Part shown: in pieces, positions 36,542 to 43,749 of the stretch
Numbering within the stretch: the stretch's first letter is position 1
How the letters are laid out: the number at the start of each line of letters is the position of its first letter
NCBI RefSeq assembly: GCF_003932755.1
Contig: NZ_CP024202.1
Location: forward strand, 1,178,001-1,242,000
Length of the DNA stretch: 64,000 nt
Direction: 5' to 3'
DNA from: Methylomicrobium sp. wino1
GTDB taxonomy: Bacteria > Pseudomonadota > Gammaproteobacteria > Methylococcales > Methylomonadaceae
The notes under the pieces: generated by a model
Told to the model about the DNA's origin: nothing
Seen by the model: only the letters and a program-made list of their open reading frames with translations
Database searches by the model: none
Program-made: the position numbers and the translations under genes

Positions 36542-37461
36542 AGCATTGGGCCAACATGGAGGAACGCGGCGTCATCTGGGGCATGCAGTTGCTGCTCAAG
36601 GTCTATCTGTTGTTCGGACGCCGGGTGCTGCAAGTGTTTTTGTATCCGGTCGTCAGTTATTACTGGTTGCTCAACGGCAAGGCGCGTACCGCCAGTATCG
36701 ATTATTTACGGCGCGTATCGGCTTTTCTGCCCGCAGACACGATACGAGGTGGGCGCTACGGAAGTTATCTGCACTTCATCGCTTTCGCGAATGCGATCAT
36801 CGATAAACTGGCGGCCTGGAGCGGCGCAATCTCGTTGAACGATGTCGAATACCATGGCCGAGATGCCATCGTCAGTCATCTCGAACACGGCCAGGGCGTT
36901 TTGATCCTGGGTTCGCACCTGGGCAATATGGAGGTGTGCCGAGTCATCGCGAAGCTGCGCAAAAGCGTCACGGTCAACGTCTTGGTGCATACCAAGCATG
37001 CCGAAAAATTCAATGAACTGCTGAACCGTTATGCCGAATCCGGGCGCATGAATCTAATTCAAGTCACCGAAATGAACGCCGCGACGGCCATGCTGCTGCA
37101 AGACAAAATCGAAGCCGGCGAACTGGTTGTAATCGCGGCCGACAGAATTCCGGTCTCAGGGCAAGGGCGTGTCGCCAAAGCGTGCTTTCTGGGCGAAAGA
37201 GCGCTGTTTCCACAAGGGCCGTATATCTTGGCGTCATTGCTCAAATGCCCGGTCTATACCTTGTTTTGCTTGAAGCGTCAGGATAAGCAAGCGATTTATT
37301 TCGATCATTTCAGCGATGGTTTGAATCTACCGAGAAAACTTCGCGACGAGCGTGCCCGGCGATATGCTCAGGACTATGCCGACCGCTTGCAGCACTATTG
37401 TCTGCAGGAACCGCTGCAGTGGTTCAATTTTTACGATTTTTGGCTGGATGGAAATGACTAA
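36538..37461 (+). CDS. LpxL/HtrB-like acyltransferase of pigment cluster
   Basis: A 307-residue lysophospholipid-type acyltransferase with an N-terminal hydrophobic region (LQVFLYPVVSYYWLL). The catalytic motif is SHLGNMEV (HX4E) at about residues 125-132. AADRIPVSGQGRVAKACFLGERALFPQGPYILA carries the second conserved block. Likely role: transfer of the aryl polyene chain to a lipid head group at the inner face of the membrane, by analogy with aryl polyene clusters. ATG start at 36538 couples to the glycosyltransferase stop. The ammonia-lyase start overlaps its end. Confidence 0.87.
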   Translation: MKHWANMEERGVIWGMQLLLKVYLLFGRRVLQVFLYPVVSYYWLLNGKARTASIDYLRRVSAFLPADTIRGGRYGSYLHFIAFANAIIDKLAAWSGAISLNDVEYHGRDAIVSHLEHGQGVLILGSHLGNMEVCRVIAKLRKSVTVNVLVHTKHAEKFNELLNRYAESGRMNLIQVTEMNAATAMLLQDKIEAGELVVIAADRIPVSGQGRVAKACFLGERALFPQGPYILASLLKCPVYTLFCLKRQDKQAIYFDHFSDGLNLPRKLRDERARRYAQDYADRLQHYCLQEPLQWFNFYDFWLDGND

Positions 37462-38983
37462 ACGGACCGTAATTGTCGACGGACAAGACTTGACGATCGA
37501 AGATATTGTCGCGGTTGCGGACCGCTCGCATCGACTCGAATTGAGCGCTGCGCCGGCCTTCGTCGCGCGCATCGACAAAGGCGCTGAATTCATCGAAACG
37601 TTGCTGCGCGAGGAAGGCTTCGTCTACGGCGTCACGACCGGTTACGGCGATTCCTGCACCGTGTCGATCCCGCTGGACAAGGCCGGCGACTTGTCGCGCC
37701 ATCTTTATACCTTCCACGGTTGCGGCCTCGGCGCGCATTTCGACGAACAACAAACCCGCGCGATCATGGCGGTGCGTTTGAACAGCCTTGCACGGGGTTT
37801 TTCCGGCGTGCGTTACCGCTTGCTGCAACAGATAGCCGAATTACTGAAACATGATGTGCTGCCGTTGATTCCGCAGGAAGGCTCGGTCGGTGCCAGCGGC
37901 GACTTGACGCCGCTCTCTTATCTCGCGGCGGTGCTGGCCGGCGACCGCGAAGTGCTCTATCGCGGCGAGAAGCAGGAGGCCGCGAAAGTGCTGGCGACAC
38001 TGGGCATCGCTCCGTTGACGCTGAAACCGAAGGAAGGCCTCGCGATCATGAACGGTACCGCGGTGATGACGGCGGTGGCCTGCCTGGCCTTTCAACGCGT
38101 TGCCTATTTGTCGCAATTGTGCACGCGCATCACCGCGCTGGCGTCGGTCGCGCTGAACGGCAACGCCTATCATTTCGACGAAAAACTGTTCTCGGTCAAG
38201 CCGCATGCCGGGCAAATCAAGGTCGCGGCGCGTATTCGAGACGACTTGCATGTCACCGAACAGACGCCGCGCAACGATACGCGCTTGCAGGACCGCTATT
38301 CACTACGCTGCGCGCCGCATGTGATCGGCGTCTTGGAAGACGCGCTGCCGTGGCTACGGCAATTTATCGAAAACGAATTGAACAGCGCGAACGACAACCC
38401 GATTATCGACGCCGAAGGCGAGCATGTGTTGCACGGCGGACATTTTTACGGCGGTCATATCGCGTTCGCGATGGACAGCCTGAAAACGGCGGTCGCAAAT
38501 CTGGCCGATCTGATGGACCGGCAAATGGCGCAATTAATGGATACTAAGTTCAATCACGGTTTGCCGGCCAATTTGTCCGGCGCGAAGGGTGAGGAGGCGA
38601 TGCTGAATCACGGTTTCAAGGCGGTGCAGATTGCCGTGTCCGCCTGGACCGCCGAGGCCTTGAAACTGACGATGCCGGCCAGCGTGTTCTCGCGCTCGAC
38701 CGAATGCCACAATCAGGACAAAGTCAGCATGGGCACGATTGCCGCGAGAGACTGCGTACGCATCATCGAATTGACCGAGCAGGTCGCGGCGGCCGTTTTG
38801 ATCGCCGTCGTGCAAGGCGTCGAATTGCGCGGGGGAAGGCCGGGTTTGAGCGCCGGCCTCAAGCATACGATGCAACAGGTGAGGTCCAAGATCGGCTTTC
38901 TCGACGCCGACCGGGCATTGGAGCAGGAATTGCGCCTTTGCCTGCAATTGATTCGCGACCGGCATTGGGTTCTGTATGACTAG
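37454..38983 (+). CDS. MIO-type aromatic amino acid ammonia-lyase (HAL/PAL/TAL family)
   Basis: Eliminates ammonia from His, Phe or Tyr. The 509-residue protein has the Ala147-Ser148-Gly149 triad that cyclises to the MIO cofactor (EGSVGASGDLTPLSYLA), the catalytic Tyr loop (YGVTTGYGDS), NGNAYHFDEK, RNDTRLQDRYSLRCAPHVIG and NSANDNPIID. The selectivity pair is Phe87-His88 (LYTFHGCGLG), unlike the usual Ser-His of histidine lyases, His-Leu of tyrosine lyases or Phe-Leu of phenylalanine lyases. With no hut genes nearby and pigment genes on both sides, it most likely makes coumarate or cinnamate as the aryl starter, as tyrosine lyases do in flexirubin clusters. ATG at 37454; ATG at 37448 is possible. 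Confidence 0.88.
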   Translation: MTKRTVIVDGQDLTIEDIVAVADRSHRLELSAAPAFVARIDKGAEFIETLLREEGFVYGVTTGYGDSCTVSIPLDKAGDLSRHLYTFHGCGLGAHFDEQQTRAIMAVRLNSLARGFSGVRYRLLQQIAELLKHDVLPLIPQEGSVGASGDLTPLSYLAAVLAGDREVLYRGEKQEAAKVLATLGIAPLTLKPKEGLAIMNGTAVMTAVACLAFQRVAYLSQLCTRITALASVALNGNAYHFDEKLFSVKPHAGQIKVAARIRDDLHVTEQTPRNDTRLQDRYSLRCAPHVIGVLEDALPWLRQFIENELNSANDNPIIDAEGEHVLHGGHFYGGHIAFAMDSLKTAVANLADLMDRQMAQLMDTKFNHGLPANLSGAKGEEAMLNHGFKAVQIAVSAWTAEALKLTMPASVFSRSTECHNQDKVSMGTIAARDCVRIIELTEQVAAAVLIAVVQGVELRGGRPGLSAGLKHTMQQVRSKIGFLDADRALEQELRLCLQLIRDRHWVLYD

Positions 38984-39398
38984 GGCCATCGTCTCCTGCG
39001 AAGTCGAAATCAAGGTACCGTTTTTCGATGTCGATCTGATGGAAATTGTCTGGCACGGTCATTATCTGAAATATTTCGAAATCGCCCGCTGCGCACTGCT
39101 CGATAAGATCGCTTACGGCTATATGCAAATGCGCGAATCCGGCTATGCCTGGCCGGTCGTCGACGTGCGCGTCCGCTATGCGAAACCCGCGAAGTTCGGC
39201 CAAAGAATCATCGTGCATGCCGAATTGACCGAGTGGGAAAATCGCATGAAAATCAATTATCTTATTCTCGATAAACAAACCGGCGCACGCTTAACGCGCG
39301 GCTATACCTATCAAGTCGCGGTCGAGATCGCGAGTGGAGAAATGTGCTACGAATCCCCCCCGGTTTTGATGGAAAAATTGGGACTTAACGAGTCGTGA
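38976..39398 (+). CDS. 4HBT-type acyl thioesterase of pigment cluster
   Basis: A 140-residue hotdog thioesterase of the YbgC/4-hydroxybenzoyl-CoA type. The segment PFFDVDLMEIVWHGHYLKYFEIARCALLDKI carries the catalytic Asp region and the HGHYLKYFE helix. VRYAKPAKFGQRIIVHAEL follows. A gene of this kind is standard in aryl polyene loci, where it may release or edit acyl-ACP intermediates. It overlaps the ammonia-lyase stop by eight bases, and its own stop overlaps the GTG of the next gene. Confidence 0.88.
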   Translation: MTRAIVSCEVEIKVPFFDVDLMEIVWHGHYLKYFEIARCALLDKIAYGYMQMRESGYAWPVVDVRVRYAKPAKFGQRIIVHAELTEWENRMKINYLILDKQTGARLTRGYTYQVAVEIASGEMCYESPPVLMEKLGLNES

Positions 39399-40918
39399 AG
39401 GACTATGATGTCATCGTCGTCGGCAGCGGCATCGGTGGGTTGACTGCTGCCGGCTTGCTCGCGAAATCCGGCAAGTCGGTGTTGGTGCTGGAAAGCCATG
39501 ACCGGCCGGGCGGTTATGCGCATGGTTTCAAGCGCAAAAAATATCGCTTCGATTCCGGCGTGCATTTGATCAGCGGCTGCGGCCCGAACGGTTACCGGGG
39601 CGGACAAATTATCTACAAAGTATTGCAGGCGCTCGATGTCGAACACAACATCGAATTCATTAACATCGACCCGTTCAGCCATGCCCGTTATCCGGATTTG
39701 GACGCAGCTTTGCCCCAATCGGCCGAGGCTTTTTGTGATAGGCTGGGACGGCTGTTTCCGGAAGAACAGCAAGGGTTGCGCGACTTGACTCGTTTATGTT
39801 TGCAGGTGGCCGAAGAAATTACCGTCGCCGATGAAATCATCGCCGGAACGAATCTCGCAGAGGCGCAACGCTTGCTACCGGCCTTATGCCAATACCGTAA
39901 GGCAACCCTGTCCGAGGTGGCGCGGGAATTCATCGCCAACCCGAAATTACTGGCACTCTTTGCAAGCAATTGGCCCTACCTGGGCCTGCCGCCTTCGGAA
40001 GTCTCTTTTGTGTATTGGTCCACGATGTTGATCGGCTACATGGTCGACGGCGCTTATTACTGCAAGGGCGGTTTCCAGCACTTGGCCGATACACTGGTCG
40101 ACGGTCTCAAGCAACACGGCGGCGAGATCCGCTTCAAAACGCCGGTCGATAAAATTCTGATCGAAAACGGAAGGATTGCCGGTGTCGAGGTAAAAAATGA
40201 AAAGCTTGACGCGCAGGTCGTGATCGCCAATGCCGACATCCGGCATACGGTTTGCGAGATGATCGGCGAACAGCATTTTCCGCCGCGTTATATTCAACGC
40301 ATCAAAAAAATGCAGCATTCCTTATCGATTTTCGCGGTTTATATTGCGACCGATATCGATCTTTCGGCGCTAAAACTCGCGCACGAGTCGTTTTGTTACC
40401 GGGATTTCGATCATGAAAAGAACTTTGCCGCGACCTGTAATGGCGAGATTACTTGGCTCAGTATTACCGCACCGACATTGGTCGATCCGAACCTAGCCCC
40501 GTCAGGGCAACACTTGTTAATGCTGACTACCTTATTGCCTTACCAAGCAGCCGAGTCCTGGCAACAGGCCAAGCCAGGCTATATGGATGCGATGCTGAAA
40601 CTGGCCGGAAAGTATATCCCCGGACTCGAGGATCATGTCTTGTTCATCGAAGGAGGGTCTCCGGCGACGATGCGCCGTTACACTCAAAATTTTCAGGGTG
40701 CGGCCTACGGCTGGGACGTTTCGCCTAGTCAAGTCGGCCCCGCGCGCATTCCCAATCAATCGCCGCTGCCGGGACTGTATTTCGCCGGCCATTGGACTTC
40801 GCCTGGCGGCGGCGTATACGGCGTAAGTGTATCCGGCGTGCAGGCCGCACAAAAAGTGTTGGGAATTAGACAGCAAGCCGAGTTCTGGCGATTGATCGAA
40901 ACGCTTGGGCAAACATAG
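39395..40918 (+). CDS. CrtI-like FAD-dependent oxidoreductase of pigment cluster
   Basis: A 507-residue flavoprotein of the phytoene desaturase/retinol saturase superfamily: VVGSGIGGLTAAGLLAKSGKSVLVLE dinucleotide-binding motif (residues ~7-32), RPGGYAHGFKRKKYRFDSGVHLISG, and the C-terminal FAD-contact block LPGLYFAGHWTSPGGGVYGVSVSGVQAA. No carotenoid genes are nearby, so the substrate is more likely the polyene or its aromatic end. It is the last coupled gene of the core group (GTGA overlap at 39395). The region after it is a mobile-element-like repeat. Confidence 0.85.
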   Translation: MKDYDVIVVGSGIGGLTAAGLLAKSGKSVLVLESHDRPGGYAHGFKRKKYRFDSGVHLISGCGPNGYRGGQIIYKVLQALDVEHNIEFINIDPFSHARYPDLDAALPQSAEAFCDRLGRLFPEEQQGLRDLTRLCLQVAEEITVADEIIAGTNLAEAQRLLPALCQYRKATLSEVAREFIANPKLLALFASNWPYLGLPPSEVSFVYWSTMLIGYMVDGAYYCKGGFQHLADTLVDGLKQHGGEIRFKTPVDKILIENGRIAGVEVKNEKLDAQVVIANADIRHTVCEMIGEQHFPPRYIQRIKKMQHSLSIFAVYIATDIDLSALKLAHESFCYRDFDHEKNFAATCNGEITWLSITAPTLVDPNLAPSGQHLLMLTTLLPYQAAESWQQAKPGYMDAMLKLAGKYIPGLEDHVLFIEGGSPATMRRYTQNFQGAAYGWDVSPSQVGPARIPNQSPLPGLYFAGHWTSPGGGVYGVSVSGVQAAQKVLGIRQQAEFWRLIETLGQT

Positions 40919-40948
40919 AATTGCCGCTACCTTACTGTTATTAAACTA

Positions 40949-41380
40949 GGCTATGTTCGCGTTAGCAGTTGAAACAGTTCTCCTTCCTACTAAATAAACC
41001 ATTTTGGAACTAGTCAATGATTGTTTTCCAATACACTGAGCGTGGAAGAGGGTACGATTACTCGCTTGACAGGACGCCGTAAACCCAGCACCTAAATTCC
41101 ATAGTCTATTGGCCATGATTGATTACATAGATAATTTAGGTGCTGGGTAAATACGTCCATGTAGGCTTGACGGCGGCGACTGATTGCCAAGGATGGCATG
41201 AATGCAGATTTTGCAGGAGCAAAAATCTGCCCTGCCGCCGACACCTGTCAATCGAGCAACCGTACCCTCCTTTCAACCATTAGCGCGATATTGAAAAAAG
41301 GAAAGTTATTCAGAGTTGTATCCTTGGGTTTCATGTTGGCTTTAAATTCAAAAGTATCAACTATTAACGAGAACATAGCC
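40949..41380. mobile_element. 432-bp MITE-like element with a nested palindrome
   Basis: The left end GGCTATGTTCGCGTTAGCAG (from 40949) is the inverted counterpart of the right end CAACTATTAACGAGAACATAGCC (ending 41380). Flanks TTAAACTA (40941-40948) and TTAAGCTA (41381-41388) look like an 8-bp target duplication with one change. Inside are the CCCAGCACCTAAATT palindrome (41084-41147) and a GATTTTGCAGGAGCAAAAATC hairpin (about 41203-41223) shared with 4110-4165. No transposase is encoded. Confidence 0.75.
41084..41147. repeat. CCCAGCACCTAAATT palindromic repeat, copy 4 (nested)
   Basis: Perfect 15-base arms CCCAGCACCTAAATT and AATTTAGGTGCTGGG with a 34-base centre, inside the 432-bp element. 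Confidence 0.85.
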
Positions 41381-41505
41381 TTAAGCTAAGCCGTTCGTTA
41401 TGAACCTGTCGAACCATGGACTGCTTAATTTAGGATTTCGTGAAAAATAACTTCCTGGAGCTATGAGTTTTGTAGCGACCGCCACCTTCTAACCGCTAAC
41501 CGACA

Positions 41506-42090
41506 TTATTCTCCTTGATATAGCTGATCCACCGTTAAATGTACGGCCGGCAGAAAGTGCTCCCGAAAATAATCGACCTCCGGTAAATCGATCTTGTTGA
41601 GTCGTATTTCAATGTCGTCCATAGCGTCTTTAAACTCGAAATTGCCGGCCCGAGTCTCTTCGACGCATTTGACATAGGCGCTGATCGTATCGGCAGCCTT
41701 GACCAATTCGGAAATCGACTCCTCGCAGGACTCGGTGACATAGTTATACAGATCGTCTTTTAACGCATCGGGCAAGGTATCGACTAAGGCCTGCGAGGCG
41801 ACCGACTCGATGTCCTTATAATGATTTAATATTCCGGGATTGAATTTTTTGATCGGCGTCGGCAGATCTCCGGTAATGCTTTCGTGCGCATCGTGATAAA
41901 GCGCGGCCAAGACGACCTCTCCGGGGTCGATCGCCCCGCCGAATAGCTCGTTTTTGATGGTGCATAATAAATGCGCGATCACGCAAACATCGAATGAATG
42001 TTCCTTGACGTTTTCATTGATCGAATTACGCTTAAGTCCCCAGCGCTGAATATATTTCAAGCGGTTGATGGTAGCGAAAAATCCCGACAT
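41506..42090 (-). CDS. yfbR: 5'-deoxynucleotidase YfbR (HD domain)
   Basis: HD-family phosphohydrolase acting on deoxyribonucleoside 5'-monophosphates. The 194-residue product follows E. coli YfbR (199 aa) along its length: FFATINRLKYIQRWGLKRN, ENVKEHSFDVCVIAHLL (first metal His), LAALYHDAHESITGDLPTPIKKFN (the HD pair), LVKAADTISAYVKCVEE, and VDYFREHFLPAVHLTVDQL. Start ATG at 42090. Monocistronic, unrelated to the pigment genes in front of it. Confidence 0.94.
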   Translation of the reverse strand: MSGFFATINRLKYIQRWGLKRNSINENVKEHSFDVCVIAHLLCTIKNELFGGAIDPGEVVLAALYHDAHESITGDLPTPIKKFNPGILNHYKDIESVASQALVDTLPDALKDDLYNYVTESCEESISELVKAADTISAYVKCVEETRAGNFEFKDAMDDIEIRLNKIDLPEVDYFREHFLPAVHLTVDQLYQGE

Positions 42091-42248
42091 GATTGTGGTC
42101 CCGTAGCGAAAAATGCGTAACTTATTTTAACGATACAATATCACGGATAACAATACACTGTGCGCGGCCACATTCGCTCTAAGTTTAACCATCGTAGATC
42201 AAATTTAGGCGCTTTATTTATTTGCGAAGAATTCGAGGGGCAAAAAAA

Positions 42249-42463
42249 GGCTATATTTGCGTTAATAGTTGAAATTAATACTATGCGAATGCCGAAAAGA
42301 CTGTAGGGTACGCTGTGCGAACCGCAGGAAAACCGCCCGTAGCTTAACGAGCTCTCATGTGTTCCGTTGTGCCGACATTAGGTACGCGTAGCGTACCCTA
42401 CAATTCGTTTTGAGTTTTTTAAGTGTTTCCGGTAGCGGGGGCAACTATTACCGCATACGTAAA
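42249..42463. mobile_element. 215-bp MITE-like element, degraded right end
   Basis: The left end GGCTATATTTGCGTTAATAG is close to the family consensus. The right end CAACTATTACCGCATACGT matches the inverted consensus only in its inner part. The flanks are CAAAAAAA on both sides (42241-42248 and 42464-42471), compatible with an 8-bp duplication but low in complexity. The inside resembles the element at 48356. Confidence 0.55.
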
Positions 42464-42464
42464 C

Positions 42465-42493
42465 AAAAAAAAGCCGGAGCGTAAAGCTCCGGC
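42465..42493 (-). terminator. Intrinsic terminator of the small membrane protein gene
   Basis: GCCGGAGC (42473-42480) pairs with GCTCCGGC (42486-42493) around a five-base loop. Read on the minus strand it is followed by eight T residues (42465-42472). It lies 45 bases after the stop codon at 42538. Confidence 0.85.
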
Positions 42494-42537
42494 AAAACAA
42501 CACACGAGGTAAAAAAGGTAACGAGGGGAAAGAGTCA

Positions 42538-42687
42538 ATCGTGAATACGGCGATTGGAAAACATGATGCTAAACATCGCGGCAGAGGCAAATGTCATTGC
42601 TGAAACGATAAAAGCTCCGGAAATGAATCCGAAAATTCCGATGATAAACATCAGACCGAGCGCAATATCTTTCTGAAAATCAGTCAT
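42538..42687 (-). CDS. Small membrane protein, 49-50 residues, unknown function
   Basis: Starting at ATG 42687 (MTDFQKDIALGLMF) the product has about 50 residues with two hydrophobic segments (residues ~9-24 and ~25-43) and a basic tail (SNRRIHD). AGGATAT precedes the start on the minus strand, and a clean intrinsic terminator follows the stop (shared end codon about 42535-42538), so a real gene is likely despite its size. A longer frame to 42735 lacks an RBS. No family recognised. Confidence 0.65.
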
Positions 42688-43015
42688 TTCGCGATATCCT
42701 AGTGGAAAAGTATGAATTAGTGGCATTGAGGGCAACTATACCGAGTTACCTTTATGTTAACAATAGGCTTAATTATTGATAGATTGTTTCTTATTACGTA
42801 ACAAAAGATTTTTTAGCTCATCCTTCGGTTAATTTGAGGCTCCCTTCTGCGCTTCTATCCGTCATTTCGCCATGGCCTGGCGGAATCCAGTACCATGGAT
42901 GGTAAGCTTTTGAGACTCAAAAGAGCCTGAATGCAAGCAAGCATTACTCCCTTTAGATCGAAAAGCCCTCAGAATAAAAGGTATGGGATGTGTCTATCAA
43001 GGACCGCCGTGAATA

Positions 43016-43077
43016 CAGCACCTAAATTAGCCATGATTTTGAAACATTGCCGATGACCTATGGAATTTAGGTGCGGG
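43016..43077. repeat. CCCAGCACCTAAATT palindromic repeat, copy 5
   Basis: Arms CAGCACCTAAATT and AATTTAGGTGC match the family, but the centre (TAGCCATGATTTTGAAACATTGCC...) differs, so this copy is either inverted relative to the others or rearranged. Confidence 0.7.
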
Positions 43078-43092
43078 TTAACATCAAATAAT

Positions 43093-43117
43093 AAAAGGGG
43101 ATTAAATATCCCCTTTT
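43093..43117 (-). terminator. Probable intrinsic terminator of mscL
   Basis: AAAAGGGGAT (43093-43102) pairs with ATCCCCTTTT (43108-43117) around a five-base loop, 22 bases past the mscL stop codon on the minus strand. The A/T-rich outer stem provides a T tract in either direction. Confidence 0.75.
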
Positions 43118-43139
43118 CGATTTAAAGATTTATGTGTTG

Positions 43140-43544
43140 TTATTTTTTCTCTTTGAGCAGATCCCTAATCTCGGTTAATAGTTGTTCTTCTTTGGAAGGC
43201 TCCGGCTCAACTTCCGGCACAGCCGCCTCTTGCTTCTTGAGACTGTTAATAAATTTGACTGCAATGAAAATCGCAAAAGCGACGATAGTAAAGTCGATCA
43301 ATGTTTGAATGAATTTACCGTAACCTAAAGTGACGGCTTCAGCACCTTCCGTGGCTTCCTTTAACACAATAACCAGATCGGAAAAATCTACGCCCCCGAT
43401 CAAAACGCCGATTGGAGGCATGATAATGTCACCGACAAATGACGAAACGATTTTACCGAATGCAGCTCCGATAATAATACCGACCGCCATGTCGATTACG
43501 TTTCCCTTAACCGCGAATTCTTTGAACTCACTTAAAATACTCAT
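43140..43544 (-). CDS. mscL: Large-conductance mechanosensitive channel MscL
   Basis: Homopentameric inner-membrane channel opened by membrane tension, releasing solutes in osmotic downshock. The 134-residue protein has the family signature in its first helix ([32 protein letters not shown]), the periplasmic loop, the second helix ([23 protein letters not shown]) and the C-terminal amphipathic helix ([17 protein letters not shown]). ATG at 43544 has GGAG eight bases upstream; five extra codons to 43559 are not needed. Confidence 0.96.
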   Translation of the reverse strand: MSILSEFKEFAVKGNVIDMAVGIIIGAAFGKIVSSFVGDIIMPPIGVLIGGVDFSDLVIVLKEATEGAEAVTLGYGKFIQTLIDFTIVAFAIFIAVKFINSLKKQEAAVPEVEPEPSKEEQLLTEIRDLLKEKK

Positions 43545-43749
43545 AGTAAAACTCCCCAAAAGTTAGAATTGTTATTGTTGTTCTTGTTCTTGACATAGAA
43601 GTCCACTCCAATACCATCCCTTGTTAATGAGATCGAGGTTACGTTCGTCTCACCGATACTCCAAGTCCGCCCTGAACTCCCTCATGGGAGATCAGTATTT
43701 TTCGCCGATAAATGTCTTTTGGCCCTGCCTATTTCCGCTTTGACTCTCC

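Larger units (their letters stand above)
40919..41505. other. Intergenic region occupied by a miniature element
   Basis: 587 bp between the pigment core and yfbR. Almost all of it is the 432-bp element at 40949-41380 described separately. The remaining 125 bp to yfbR show nothing recognisable. Confidence 0.6.
42091..42537. other. Intergenic region with a degraded GGCTATG element
   Basis: About 447 bp. It contains the 215-bp element at 42249-42463 and the terminator at 42473-42493. Within the element, GTAGGGTACGCTGTGCG (about 42302) and GCGTAGCGTACCCTAC (about 42387) form an inverted pair. No gene seen. Confidence 0.5.
42736..43139. other. Intergenic region with repeat units and the mscL terminator
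   Basis: 404 bp. A GCCATGGCCTGGCGGAATCCAGTACCATGGATGG unit at about 42870-42902 is related to 25285-25345. A palindrome of the CAGCACCTAAATT family occupies 43016-43077. The mscL terminator is at 43093-43117. Confidence 0.5.

Noticed and set aside
37454-38983. Calling the lyase histidine ammonia-lyase (hutH)
   Set aside because: The selectivity pair is not the Ser-His of HutH and there are no hut genes nearby.
39395-40918. Calling the CrtI-like flavoprotein a carotenoid desaturase
   Set aside because: No phytoene synthase or other carotenoid gene adjoins, and it is coupled to aryl-polyene-type genes; the superfamily is broad.
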